Shown: positions 49,577 through 58,698, counted from the first letter of the stretch. The stretch: 64,000 nt of DNA from JAZKFT01 sp040386335 (GCA_040386335.1 JAZKFT010000018.1:372001-436000); one strand, 5' to 3'. The notes: a model not told the origin generated them from the sequence alone. Numbers and translations: made by a program.

Positions 49577-52500
49577 ATGATAAGATTTTTCTTTCTGCTG
49601 CCATTTTTGCTGATGGGTATGATTGCCCTTGCCCAGCAAAAAACCATTACCGGTGTGGTAACCGGGAAAACAGGTAAAGCACCCTTGCCAGGTGTCACGG
49701 TTTCTACAAAAGGCAGAAGCGTGACCACAGATGAATCGGGGAAATTTTCCATTCTTGCCGCTGCAGGAGATATTCTTTCATTTTCCTATGTGGGCATGAA
49801 ACCGGTTACGGCCACCATTTCCGCAACTGGCCAGGCTATCACGATTGAAATGGAAGAAGCCATCAGGGAAGAGGAACAGGTAGTGGTGGTGGGTTATACC
49901 TCTCAACGCAAAAAGGACCTTACTGGCGCCGTAGCTGTTGTGGACATGACTCCGGTAAAAAATAACAGCTCGGGCAATACCATGCAGGCTTTACAGGGCC
50001 GGGTCGCTGGTTTGTATATCGAAAAAGATGGTTCCCCCAACGGTTCCAACGGCAGGATCCTGATACGGGGCGCTAACACGCTCGGCAACAATGACCCGCT
50101 GTATGTTATCGACGGTATCCCCACCACCAGGCCCGAAGTGTTTCAGAACATGGATCCCTCCAGTATTGCTTCCGTACAGGTATTGAAAGATGCATCTGCG
50201 GAATCCATTTATGGTGCCCGGGCTTCGAATGGGGTGATCATTGTTACCACCAAAAACGGTGGCAACACGAATGGTAAAGTGGATTTTCAATTTAACAGCA
50301 GCACGTCCATCCAGTCGGAAAAAGCATCACGGTTCACAATGCTAAATTCAATAGACAGGGGCCGGGCCCTTTGGCAGGCTTCTGTGAACGACAAACAAGA
50401 CCCTGCCGCGGGCTATGGAGAAATGTATGCATTCAATTGGAACAATGATTTTAATAACCCGGTTTTAAATGGTGTTACACTCAAGCCTTTTGTAGGTGGT
50501 GATCCTAACACGCCTGCCGGCAATACCGACTGGCAGGATGTGATGTATAAAACCGGCCTTGTAACCAATAATAGCCTCACGGCTTCCGTTGGAAACAAGA
50601 ATTCGTCTGTGGAGATCAACGTTGGACACCTAAAGAATACAGGTATGCTGCGGTTTACGGGCTACGAACGTCTGAGCGGCAGCATCAATGCATTAACAAA
50701 ATCATTCAATAATAAAGTGCTGTTTGGTCTTAATCTGCGGGTGGCTAACTCCAACGAAACGCTTACTGCCAGGGATTTGGGCGGTGCCACCACCACCTTT
50801 TTAGCAGTGACACTTGCACCAACGATTCCCGTTTACCAGAAAGATGGCGCTACTTATGCAGGCGAACTCGGCGCAGGCTATTCTGACAGAAATAACCCGC
50901 TTCACATGCAGGACCTGGCCAAATGGAACAATGCCAATCGCTTAAGTGCCTTCGGTAACCTGTTTGTTGAGATTCAACCCATTAAGAACTTATTTATTAA
51001 ATCGAATATCGGGGCCGATAATGCTACTTTTTCCAGCAAGGTGATCACCCCAACATTTACCGAAGGTGCCCTGAGCCGTACCACCAATAGCCTGTCTTTC
51101 GACCAGAATCATTTTTTAAGCCTTACCTGGTCCAATACCCTGCGTTATAACTGGGATCTCAATAAAAACAACAACTTTAAATTCCTGCTGGGTACGGAGT
51201 ATATCAAAACAGATATTGATTTCAATTACACCAAAAAGGAAGGCTATGCCCTGCAAACGGAGGAGTATTTTACCCTGAATGCCGGTACCGGTAATACCAT
51301 CGCAACAGGCGGAACAACGGGCAACCGCTTATTCTCCCAGTTTGCCCGCGTGGACTATAATTTCTCTGATAAATACCTGGCGGCCGTAACGGTACGGCGT
51401 GATGGCTCATCACGTTTTGGTATCGATAACCAGTATGGTATTTTCCCTGCGGCCTCCCTTGGCTGGAGGATCGACAAGGAAGCTTTTATGGAGAAGAACC
51501 GGATCTTTTCAGAATTAAAATTAAGGGCCGGTATTGGCAGGGTAGGGAACCAGCAAATTGGCGACCTCGCCCGGTTCGGCTTGTTTGATACACGCTATGG
51601 CACCAGCCAGAACCAGCTCTCACCGGGCTTCTGGGAGCAGTATATGAATGTGGGCACTGCTTATTCATTAACCGGCTCCAATACAGGTACACTGCCCTCG
51701 GGATTTGTGCAGACACAGGCGGCCAATTCAGGTCTTAAATGGGAAACTACCGACGAGATCAATGCTGGCGTCGATTTCTCAATACTCAAAAACAAGGTTT
51801 ATGGTTCCTTCGATTATTTTTCGAGGAAAACCACTGGCATCCTAATCACACCGCCAGTAGCTTCGGCTCTCGGTGAAGGCCAATCCAAAGCTGTCAACGG
51901 TGCTTCCAAAAGCAACAAAGGATTTGAATTTACCATCGGTTACCAAAGCGAAAAGATGGGTGACTTTAAATACAATGTGCGGTTGAACTTCGCCCGTTTC
52001 AGAGATAAGATAACGGAGTTGCCGGAGAACGTAAGGCCGGCGTATGCGGGCAACCTGGTGAGCACTATCATTGGGCACTCACAATTCGACGTGTTTGGCT
52101 ATAAAACCAATGGGCTCTTCCAGTCGCAGGCCGAAGTGAATTCCGCCCCCACGCAAATCGGTGCAGGTCCGGGCCGTATCCGCTACGTAGATATCAACAA
52201 CGATAAAGTGATCAATGATCTCGACCGCACCTGGATTGGTACCACTTTACCGGGCCTGGAATATGGCGCCCGGATTGACCTGGTCTACAAAAACTTTGAT
52301 CTATCCACATTCGGATCGGGTGTGGCAGGCAGAACCGGCTTCGATGTGTACACCCTTTTCAATAACCTGATGAGAAGCCGTGAAAATGTTGGCCCGGGTG
52401 TATTCAATGGCTGGACACCCACCAACACCAGTACCAATGTGCCGGCGCTTACTTTAAAAGACAATAACAATGAGGGCCGCACTTCCGACTATTTTATTGT

Positions 52501-52711
52501 AAACACTTCCTATTTCAAAATGCGCAATATCCAGCTGGGCTTTAACCTGGTTCCCAAAGCGGTGTTTTCAAGATTACGCATTTTTGGCATGGCTGAAAAC
52601 CTGTTCTGGTTCAAAAGCAAAAGCTACCTGAGCCCCGACCCGGAAAGGATCGACCTCGACCCGGTTCCGATTCCTCAAACATTTACCATTGGTGTTAACG
52701 CTTCTTTTTAA
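49577..52711 (+). CDS. SusC/RagA-type TonB-linked outer membrane transporter
   Basis: 1044 residues with signal peptide MIRFFFLLPFLLMGMIALA. A CarboxypepD-reg-like domain follows (ITGVVTGKTGKAPLPGVTVS, residues 25-100). Then the plug (KDLTGAVAVVDMTPVK, ILIRGANTLGNNDPLYVIDG) and the 22-strand barrel, ending with the aromatic tail FTIGVNASF. SusC proteins import oligosaccharides with TonB energy. It is paired with SusD 20 bases downstream. In the context of GH32 the cargo is probably fructan oligomers. Confidence 0.96.
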   Translation: MIRFFFLLPFLLMGMIALAQQKTITGVVTGKTGKAPLPGVTVSTKGRSVTTDESGKFSILAAAGDILSFSYVGMKPVTATISATGQAITIEMEEAIREEEQVVVVGYTSQRKKDLTGAVAVVDMTPVKNNSSGNTMQALQGRVAGLYIEKDGSPNGSNGRILIRGANTLGNNDPLYVIDGIPTTRPEVFQNMDPSSIASVQVLKDASAESIYGARASNGVIIVTTKNGGNTNGKVDFQFNSSTSIQSEKASRFTMLNSIDRGRALWQASVNDKQDPAAGYGEMYAFNWNNDFNNPVLNGVTLKPFVGGDPNTPAGNTDWQDVMYKTGLVTNNSLTASVGNKNSSVEINVGHLKNTGMLRFTGYERLSGSINALTKSFNNKVLFGLNLRVANSNETLTARDLGGATTTFLAVTLAPTIPVYQKDGATYAGELGAGYSDRNNPLHMQDLAKWNNANRLSAFGNLFVEIQPIKNLFIKSNIGADNATFSSKVITPTFTEGALSRTTNSLSFDQNHFLSLTWSNTLRYNWDLNKNNNFKFLLGTEYIKTDIDFNYTKKEGYALQTEEYFTLNAGTGNTIATGGTTGNRLFSQFARVDYNFSDKYLAAVTVRRDGSSRFGIDNQYGIFPAASLGWRIDKEAFMEKNRIFSELKLRAGIGRVGNQQIGDLARFGLFDTRYGTSQNQLSPGFWEQYMNVGTAYSLTGSNTGTLPSGFVQTQAANSGLKWETTDEINAGVDFSILKNKVYGSFDYFSRKTTGILITPPVASALGEGQSKAVNGASKSNKGFEFTIGYQSEKMGDFKYNVRLNFARFRDKITELPENVRPAYAGNLVSTIIGHSQFDVFGYKTNGLFQSQAEVNSAPTQIGAGPGRIRYVDINNDKVINDLDRTWIGTTLPGLEYGARIDLVYKNFDLSTFGSGVAGRTGFDVYTLFNNLMRSRENVGPGVFNGWTPTNTSTNVPALTLKDNNNEGRTSDYFIVNTSYFKMRNIQLGFNLVPKAVFSRLRIFGMAENLFWFKSKSYLSPDPERIDLDPVPIPQTFTIGVNASF

Positions 52712-52731
52712 TACAAAAAAATACGAGCAAT

Positions 52732-54438
52732 ATGAAAAATATAAATATGCTGACATGTGTAACCGCAGGGTTGTTGTTACTGGGTTCCTGCAAAAAATCA
52801 CTGGATTACAAGCCCACGGGTGTATTGTCATCCACCGATCTCACGTCGCCCACCGCGATCGAAGGGCTTGTTACTTCAGCCTATGCCGCCATCGGCAACG
52901 GCGATATGATTGGCCCGATCTATAGCAACTGGGCCTATGGCAGTGTGCGCTCCGATGACGCCTACAAAGGTGGCGGCGGTACCCGCGATGTGGGCGAAGT
53001 TGACGCCCTCGAACACTATAACCTGGTGACACCCACTATGGGCGCTTTTGTAACGCGTACCTGGCAGAACCTGTTTAAGTCCATCTCCAGGGCCAATGTG
53101 GCATTGCGGGCTGTAAATACCTTGAGTGAAACCGCCTTCCCCCAAAAAAAGACACGCATTGCCGAACTGCGTTTTCTGAGGGCGCATAGCTATTTTACGA
53201 TGAAGCTGTTGTATAAAAATATTCCCATATTCGATGAAAACGCCACGGACCAGGATATACTCGCCACCTCCAATACGCTCAGTAACGAAGAGTCCTGGAA
53301 TAAGATCGCGGCGGATTTTCAATATGCAGTAGACAACCTGCCGGTAACACAACCCGAGATTGCGCGGGCCAATAAATTAACCGCCCAGGCTTACCTGGCT
53401 AAGTTACGACTGTACCAGGCTTATACCCAAGGTACCAATCACCAGGTTACCGGCATCAGTACTACGAGATTGCAGGAGGTAGTTACGTTAACGCAGGCAG
53501 TGATTTCGTCTGGCAAGTATGCGCTGAGTGCCGACATCGCCAATAACTTTTTGCCTGAAACCGAGAATGGTCCCGAATCAGTTTTTGCGATACAATTTAC
53601 GATCAATGATGGAACAACTGCCGGCCGGCTCAGTTACGAAGACGGACTAAATTATCCGCATGGTGCACCACAATATGGTTGCTGTGGTTTTCATGCCCCC
53701 AGCCAGAACCTGGTAAATGCACATACGACCGATGCTAATGGTTTGCCCAACTTCAACACCTTTAATAACAGCATCGCAAACCTCGCCACGGCAACAGTTG
53801 ATCCACGCCTGGATCATACGGTAGGTATCGATGGACACCCGTATAAGTATGACAACACAAAACCATTCAGTAACAGCTGGGTCCGTGATGCGGGCGTGTA
53901 TGGTAATTTTCACAGCATGCGGTACCAGCAACTGGCCACCAGTTCCTCATATTTTAAAATGGGACCATTTATGGGCACAGCAAAAAATTACGATATCCTT
54001 CGCTACGATGATGTTTTATTAATGCAGGCAGAAGCCTATATCGAACTGGGGCAGCAAGCCAGTGCGCTGCCATTGATCAACCAGGTAAGGGCAAGAGCGG
54101 CAGCCAGTACCGCAAGATTGAAGAAAGCAGATGGCAATTTTGCCTCCATTTACAATTGCAAACCGTATACCAGCACAGGCTGGACCCAGGCTTATGCACG
54201 TACGGCCCTGCAATGGGAACGCCGCCTGGAATTTGCCACCGAAGGCGCCCGCTTTTTTGATCTTGTAAGATGGGGTATTGCAGCCCAGGTGCTGAACGGC
54301 TATATCGGCGTTGAAAAAACAAGAAGGCCGTTTTTGGCAACCGCCGTGTTTACTTCAGGTCGGGATGAATACCTGCCTATACCGCAGTCTGAAATCACTT
54401 TTACGAACGGGTTGTACAAACAAAATCCGGGTTATTAG
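52732..54438 (+). CDS. SusD/RagB-type outer membrane lipoprotein
   Basis: 568 residues. The lipoprotein signal MKNINMLTCVTAGLLLLGSC gives lipidation at Cys20. The SusD family pattern follows: ITSAYAAIGNG-like start, FLRAHSYFTMKLLYKNIP, TAQAYLAKLRLYQAYTQG (TPR-like), LLMQAEAYIELGQQASALPL, and the C-terminal LPIPQSEITFTNGLYKQNPG. SusD forms a lid on SusC and binds the glycan. The gene follows susC closely. No susE/SGBP gene follows; the next gene is the GH32. Confidence 0.95.
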   Translation: MKNINMLTCVTAGLLLLGSCKKSLDYKPTGVLSSTDLTSPTAIEGLVTSAYAAIGNGDMIGPIYSNWAYGSVRSDDAYKGGGGTRDVGEVDALEHYNLVTPTMGAFVTRTWQNLFKSISRANVALRAVNTLSETAFPQKKTRIAELRFLRAHSYFTMKLLYKNIPIFDENATDQDILATSNTLSNEESWNKIAADFQYAVDNLPVTQPEIARANKLTAQAYLAKLRLYQAYTQGTNHQVTGISTTRLQEVVTLTQAVISSGKYALSADIANNFLPETENGPESVFAIQFTINDGTTAGRLSYEDGLNYPHGAPQYGCCGFHAPSQNLVNAHTTDANGLPNFNTFNNSIANLATATVDPRLDHTVGIDGHPYKYDNTKPFSNSWVRDAGVYGNFHSMRYQQLATSSSYFKMGPFMGTAKNYDILRYDDVLLMQAEAYIELGQQASALPLINQVRARAAASTARLKKADGNFASIYNCKPYTSTGWTQAYARTALQWERRLEFATEGARFFDLVRWGIAAQVLNGYIGVEKTRRPFLATAVFTSGRDEYLPIPQSEITFTNGLYKQNPGY

Positions 54439-54441
54439 AGA

Positions 54442-54536
54442 ACAGGGTTCAAAAAAAATGTCACTTTTTTTCTTATGGCAGGCGTTGTTTTTTAGCGGGG
54501 GGAGGCTTTCTCCTCCTCCAGCTTTAAATACCCTGT
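54442..54536 (+). other. nested inverted repeats between susD and GH32
   Basis: ACAGGGT (54442-54448) and ACCCTGT (54530-54536) bracket an inner hairpin, GGAGG (54501-54505) with CCTCC (54512-54516), and a T-rich stretch. They could form an RNA structure that reduces expression or marks processing between susD and the enzyme gene. It lacks a good T-tail for simple termination. Confidence 0.35.
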
Positions 54537-54575
54537 CCAATTGATCACTCAACGCATCCCCCTAATAATACAATA

Positions 54576-56099
54576 ATGAAAAGCAAGTTATTCTTCCAGC
54601 TGGTTTTTGCTATCGCTTTGCAGCTGAACAGTTCCGTGATCATAGCACAGTCGCTGCCCGGTGATGGGGGAGAGGTGCACCGCCCCAAAATTCATTTTAC
54701 GCCGGCTAAGCATTGGGTCAATGATCCCAATGGTATGGTCTACTACAATGGCGTCTATCATTTATTTTTTCAATACCATCCATTTAGCTCGGTTTGGGGA
54801 CCCATGCATTGGGGCCATGCTACCAGCAAAAATCTTGTGACCTGGAAGCATGAGCCGATCGCTATTTACCCCGACAGTATCGGCACCATTTTTTCCGGCA
54901 GCGCCGTGGTGGACAAAAACAATACATCTGGTTTTGGCAAAAGCGGACAGCCACCCCTTGTGGCCATTTTTACACAGCACGATGCCTTGAGCGAAAAGGC
55001 CGGGCACAATGATTTTCAAACTCAGAGCATTGCCTACAGCAATGATGCTGGCAAAACATGGATCAAATATGTCGGCAACCCGGTGGTGAAAAATCCTGGC
55101 ATCACCGATTTTCGGGATCCCAAAGTGATGTGGTACGAAGCTGGGAAAAAGTGGATCATGACCCTTGCAACGAAAGATCGCATCAGCTTTTATTCTGCCC
55201 CTGATCTAAAAAACTGGAAAAAAGAAAGTGAATTTGGCGCAAGCCTGGGTGCTCATGGCGGTGTATGGGAATGCCCTGATCTACTCCAGATGGACGACAA
55301 TGGGAAACAGCGCTGGGTATTGCTGGTAAACATAAACCCCGGCGGGCCAAATGGTGGCTCCGGCACCCAGTATTTTATCGGCGACTTTGATGGTAAAAAG
55401 TTTACAACCACGCAAACAGCCACCAAATGGATGGACTTTGGACCGGATAATTATGCCGGCGTAACCTGGTCGAATACCGGTAAGCGATTTATTCTGATTG
55501 GCTGGATGAGCAACTGGCTGTATGCACAGCAAGTGCCTACCGAAAAATGGAGAAGTGCTATGACCATACCCCGGGAACTGCGGCTGCAACGTGTTGGTGG
55601 TGATGTATTTCTTGCTTCCAGGCCGGTGCAGGAATTGGCTTCAATCAGCGGAAAGGCTTTTACCACCCAGGGCCTGAAACTGAACAAAACAATAGACCTG
55701 GGCAAACTAGCAGGAAAAACAACCTTGCCCGCCCGCCTGAAGATGACCATTGATGCCGCAAAAGATTTTTCGGTCGTGTTTTCCAACGCAATAGGTGAAG
55801 AACTGGTGCTGGGGTACGATGCCGGCCAACATCAATATTTTATTGACCGCACCAAATCGGGCAAGACTGACTTTCAGAAGGACTTTTCCGGGAAGCATGT
55901 TGCGCCACGGCTGTCGGCTAATCCGCAACTGAGTGTCGATGTAATAATCGACGTGAGTTCCATCGAGTTGTTTGCAGATGACGGACTTACATTGATGACC
56001 TCGATCTTTTTTCCCAACAAGCCATTTGACCGGGTGCAGATTAACTCCACAGGCAATAGCACCATCAAAAAACTGGATTGGATTCCTTTAAAAAAATAA
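54576..56099 (+). CDS. GH32 fructan beta-fructosidase, secreted
   Basis: 507 residues with signal peptide (MKSKLFFQLVFAIALQLNSS). The GH32 catalytic set is complete: nucleophile D50 in WVNDPNG, transition-state stabiliser D181 in FRDP, and acid/base E232 in ECP. The five-blade propeller is followed by the beta-sandwich domain (VDVIIDVSSIELFADDGLT). The enzyme cleaves beta-2,1 or beta-2,6 fructose links of inulin, levan or sucrose. Exo or endo action cannot be told from sequence. It is in the PUL with SusC/D, kinase and transporter. No lipobox is seen, so it is probably periplasmic or secreted. Confidence 0.95.
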   Translation: MKSKLFFQLVFAIALQLNSSVIIAQSLPGDGGEVHRPKIHFTPAKHWVNDPNGMVYYNGVYHLFFQYHPFSSVWGPMHWGHATSKNLVTWKHEPIAIYPDSIGTIFSGSAVVDKNNTSGFGKSGQPPLVAIFTQHDALSEKAGHNDFQTQSIAYSNDAGKTWIKYVGNPVVKNPGITDFRDPKVMWYEAGKKWIMTLATKDRISFYSAPDLKNWKKESEFGASLGAHGGVWECPDLLQMDDNGKQRWVLLVNINPGGPNGGSGTQYFIGDFDGKKFTTTQTATKWMDFGPDNYAGVTWSNTGKRFILIGWMSNWLYAQQVPTEKWRSAMTIPRELRLQRVGGDVFLASRPVQELASISGKAFTTQGLKLNKTIDLGKLAGKTTLPARLKMTIDAAKDFSVVFSNAIGEELVLGYDAGQHQYFIDRTKSGKTDFQKDFSGKHVAPRLSANPQLSVDVIIDVSSIELFADDGLTLMTSIFFPNKPFDRVQINSTGNSTIKKLDWIPLKK

Positions 56100-56101
56100 T
56101 C

Positions 56102-56590
56102 ATGTTTAATAAGATACTGATATCTGTATTGTCCTGTTTCCTGCTGGGTGGAATAATAGCCCAAACACCGGTGACTACCATTCCGTCATTTAGCTTTTCA
56201 CGGCTGGATAAAACGGCTTTCACCAATAAGGATCTTGCTACAGGCAAACAGGTATTCTTTGTTTTTTTTGATACCGAATGTGACCACTGCCTGCATGCCA
56301 TTCAATACCTGGACCAGCATTACCAGGATTTTAGAAAGGCAGCCATTTATATGATCACGCTGGACGACGCCGGCAAACTCGGCAGGTATATAGAGAAGCA
56401 TGCGCCCGGCCTAAAACTTAGGAAGAACATCAGTTTTCTACAGGATGTCAACAGCGAGTTCATTGCAAAATTTCAGCCCCGTAAATATCCTTCACTGTTC
56501 TTGTTTTCAAAGAAAAGAACATTACTGCGCTACGGTGATGATGAACAGCATTTGCCGTTATTTACCCGGCTTATGCAAATTGTTGAATAA
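56102..56590 (+). CDS. thioredoxin-fold (TlpA/redoxin-like) protein
   Basis: From MFNKILISVLSCFLLGGIIA (ATG 56102) it has 162 residues, with a signal peptide. The thioredoxin fold is seen in QVFFVFFDTECDHCLHAIQY, where CDHC is the CxxC pair, then AAIYMITLDDAG and the cis-Pro loop RKYPSLFLFSKKR. It starts 2 bases after the GH32 stop, so it is co-transcribed with the fructan genes. It is shorter than TlpA, and its role in fructan use is unknown. It may protect or fold the secreted GH32/SusD, though few Cys are present in those proteins. Confidence 0.85.
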   Translation: MFNKILISVLSCFLLGGIIAQTPVTTIPSFSFSRLDKTAFTNKDLATGKQVFFVFFDTECDHCLHAIQYLDQHYQDFRKAAIYMITLDDAGKLGRYIEKHAPGLKLRKNISFLQDVNSEFIAKFQPRKYPSLFLFSKKRTLLRYGDDEQHLPLFTRLMQIVE

Positions 56591-56591
56591 A

Positions 56592-56610
56592 TGCCGGGGC
56601 ATTTTCGGCA
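56592..56610 (+). terminator. weak hairpin at the end of the fructan locus
   Basis: TGCCG (56592-56596) and CGGCA (56606-56610) form a 5-bp stem followed by AATAATTTTC. It is weak but the only candidate before the REP cluster. Confidence 0.35.
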
Positions 56611-56669
56611 AATAATTTTCTAACACGCTCTTGCAACCGGCATCTCCACGTGGAAGATCGGCGTGGAGG

Positions 56670-56851
56670 GAGACGCCATAAATGGTCGTCTCTACGTGTT
56701 GAATTTGTCGTTATCCCATTTTTGGGATTAATTCCACCATTGGGCCCTGGCAAAAGGAAAGCGGTACTTGTCCCGAAATTTTTCGGACATCGTTGTATAA
56801 ATTATGAAAGACCAATCACGAAATGGTAGAGACGGCCATTTATGGCGTCTC
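56670..56851 (-). mobile_element. miniature RAYT derivative with internal deletion
   Basis: Between two REP palindromes is a shortened RAYT. Its start (MSEKFRDKYRFPFARAQWWN, 56790 down to 56731) is joined directly to the last codons (equivalent to WDNDKFNT) of the full gene, with about 400 bases missing; a TAA is formed at the join. It keeps both REPs, as MITEs keep their ends. It encodes no functional transposase. Confidence 0.75.
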
Positions 56852-57080
56852 CATCTTGCCGATAAATGCATTTGAAGAAACCCCATTCTCGTCTGTGGAA
56901 GGGTTTCCCGCTTACCTATATATTTACCGGAAGGAAACTGTGCTGTAACACCCACGTGGACGATCGACGTGGAGGGAGACGCCATAAATGGACGTCTCTA
57001 CGTGTTGAATTTGTCGTTATCCCAATTTTTGGGATTGGTAATGATATAATTTTTTATGTTTTGATACATCACGTCATCCT

Positions 57081-57590
57081 TTATAATACTGTCATGAAAC
57101 CGGGCTTGTCAGCACAGAATTTGGTTGCACTTCGTACATTAAACTTCACCCTGCCTTTATACCAGTTTATTACCCTCGATAGATTATCAGTCAACATTGG
57201 GTTTTTATCTCCGGCAAAACCTCCTTTTTTCACAGAACCCGGGGGCAGAGGAATCACTAAACCGTCGGTGGGAATATTTCTTGTCGTCATATCCGCATTG
57301 GGACCGAAGTCGGGCTTTTTATCTATTGTAATGATGCCATGGATATGGTTGGGCATCACCACGAATTCTTCCAGTAGCACATAAGAAAATTGAGTGGGAA
57401 TATGATACCAATATTTGTGTGCCATTTTTCCGATTTCAGATAGTTGCATTTCATCATCAACTATTTCGTCAAACGAATGTTCCCGGTTTTTGGTGCAAAT
57501 GGTAACGAAGTACGAGCCATTATCTCCGTAATTCCACCATTGGGCCCTGGCAGATGGAATGCGGTATTTGTCTTGAAATTTTTCTGGCAT
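57081..57590 (-). CDS. REP-associated tyrosine transposase (RAYT), copy 1, frameshifted C-terminus
   Basis: From MPEKFQDKYRIPSARAQWWN the open frame has 169 residues. It is a Y1/HUH nuclease: FVVMPNHIHGIITIDKK has the HUH pair and SRVINWYKGRVKF the catalytic Tyr. The frame ends ADKPGFMTVL, whereas RAYTs end WQxRFHDxII...NYI..NP..W. That missing end (FHDSIIKDDVMYQNIKNYII and on to 56998) is present in the -1 frame. The codon expected for W before QAR is TGA. The gene thus has the active site intact but the last 35 residues out of frame. The true start is the ATG at 57590; the frame to 57707 runs into the REP-flanking repeats. Confidence 0.85.
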   Translation of the reverse strand: MPEKFQDKYRIPSARAQWWNYGDNGSYFVTICTKNREHSFDEIVDDEMQLSEIGKMAHKYWYHIPTQFSYVLLEEFVVMPNHIHGIITIDKKPDFGPNADMTTRNIPTDGLVIPLPPGSVKKGGFAGDKNPMLTDNLSRVINWYKGRVKFNVRSATKFCADKPGFMTVL

Positions 57591-57882
57591 CATTGTATAA
57601 ATAATAATAAGATTGTAGAGACGGCCATTTATGGCGTCTCCATCTTGCCGGTAAATGAAAATGGTACATTCAAATTTATGGGGTAAATGAAAATGGCGCA
57701 TTCCCATTTATAAGGTCGCCATCTAGCCGGTAAATGGGTCTGAACAATAATACCCACGTGGAGGATCGACGTGGAGGGAGACGCCATAAATGGTCGTCTC
57801 TACGTGTTGAATTTGTCGTTATCCCAATTTTTGGGATTGGTAATGATATAATTTTTTATGTTTTGATACATCACGTCATCCT

Positions 57883-58392
57883 TTATAATACTGTCATGAA
57901 ACCGGGCTTGTCAGCACAGAATTTGGTTGCACTTCGTACATTAAACTTCACCCTGCCTTTATACCAGTTTATTACCCTCGATAGATTATCAGTCAACATT
58001 GGGTTTTTAATCCCTGCAAAACCTCCGGTTTTTCCAGAACCTGCGGATAGAGAAGGCGACAGATGGGTGGCAGGTGTTTCCATAATGGCGGCATCTGGAT
58101 TGGAATCGTTGTCAGGCTTTTTATCTATAGTAATGATGCCATGGATATGGTTGGGCATTACCACAAATTCATCCAGCAGCACATAAGAAAATTGAACGGG
58201 AATATGATACCAATATTTGTATGCCAGTTTTCCGATTTCAGATAGTTGCATTTCATCATCAATTATTTCGCCAAACGAATGTTCCCGATTTTTGGTGCAA
58301 ATGGTAACGAAATACGAGCCATTATTTCCGTAATTCCACCATTGGGCCCTGGCAGATGGAATGCGGTATTTGTCTAGAAATTTTTCTGGCAT
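57883..58392 (-). CDS. REP-associated tyrosine transposase (RAYT), copy 2, frameshifted C-terminus
   Basis: This copy is almost identical to copy 1 over most of its length (start MPEKFLDKYRIPSARAQWW, FVVMPNHIHGIITIDKK, SRVINWYKGRVKF, same end ADKPGFMTVL). It shares the same -1 frameshift and TGA codon; the shifted end reads on to 57800. The two copies differ mainly in a 35-residue surface segment after IDKK: DFGPNADMTTRNIPTDG in copy 1 and DNDSNPDAAIMETPATH here. Such a hypervariable loop within conserved DNA is unusual for a recent duplication. It lies upstream of rpsO in opposite direction. Confidence 0.85.
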   Translation of the reverse strand: MPEKFLDKYRIPSARAQWWNYGNNGSYFVTICTKNREHSFGEIIDDEMQLSEIGKLAYKYWYHIPVQFSYVLLDEFVVMPNHIHGIITIDKKPDNDSNPDAAIMETPATHLSPSLSAGSGKTGGFAGIKNPMLTDNLSRVINWYKGRVKFNVRSATKFCADKPGFMTVL

Positions 58393-58690
58393 CGTTGTAT
58401 AAATAATAATAAGATTGTAGAGACGTCCATTTATGGCGTCTCCATCTTGCCGGTAAATGAAAATGGTACATCCAAATTTATGGGGTAAATGAAAATGGCG
58501 CATTCCCATTTATAAGGTCGCCATCTTGCCGGTAAATGGGTCTGCACAATAACACCCACGTGGAGGATCGGCGTGGAGGGAGACGCCATAAATGGCCGTC
58601 TCTACCTTTTGATACCATACATTGTGAAATATTTTTTGTGCTTGTATAAAAATCTTTCTCTTGGGGGTAAATTTTTTCAAAGAAAAGCCC

Positions 58691-58698
58691 TACTTTCG
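58691..58698 (+). promoter_or_regulatory. probable -7 box of rpsO
   Basis: TACTTTCG is one base off TAnnTTTG, 53 bases before ATG 58752, leaving a leader of about 45 bases. S15 leaders are often autoregulated; no clear pseudoknot was worked out. Confidence 0.35.

Larger units (their letters stand above)
56640..58610. mobile_element. REP/RAYT cluster
   Basis: The region holds two RAYT genes (about 802 bases apart, minus strand), one internally deleted relic, and seven REP-like palindromes at 56670-56692, 56829-56851, 56976-56998, 57618-57640, 57778-57800, 58420-58442 and 58580-58602. Each palindrome has stem GAGACG/CGTCTC with inner CCAT/ATGG. They occur in alternating orientation at the two ends of each gene, with CACGTGGA-type outer repeats on one side. 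The arrangement is a tandem duplication of one REP-RAYT-REP unit plus a deletion derivative. 58603-58690 has no gene; the rpsO promoter follows. Confidence 0.85.

Noticed and set aside
56728..56985. 85-codon ORF on the minus strand in the REP cluster
   Set aside because: Only its last 20 codons are RAYT-derived; the rest is read from REP palindromes and flanking DNA. Treated as part of the miniature element.
57590..57707. 39-codon N-terminal extension of the RAYT genes
   Set aside because: It is encoded by REP and flanking repeat sequence, and RAYT homologues start near MPEKF.
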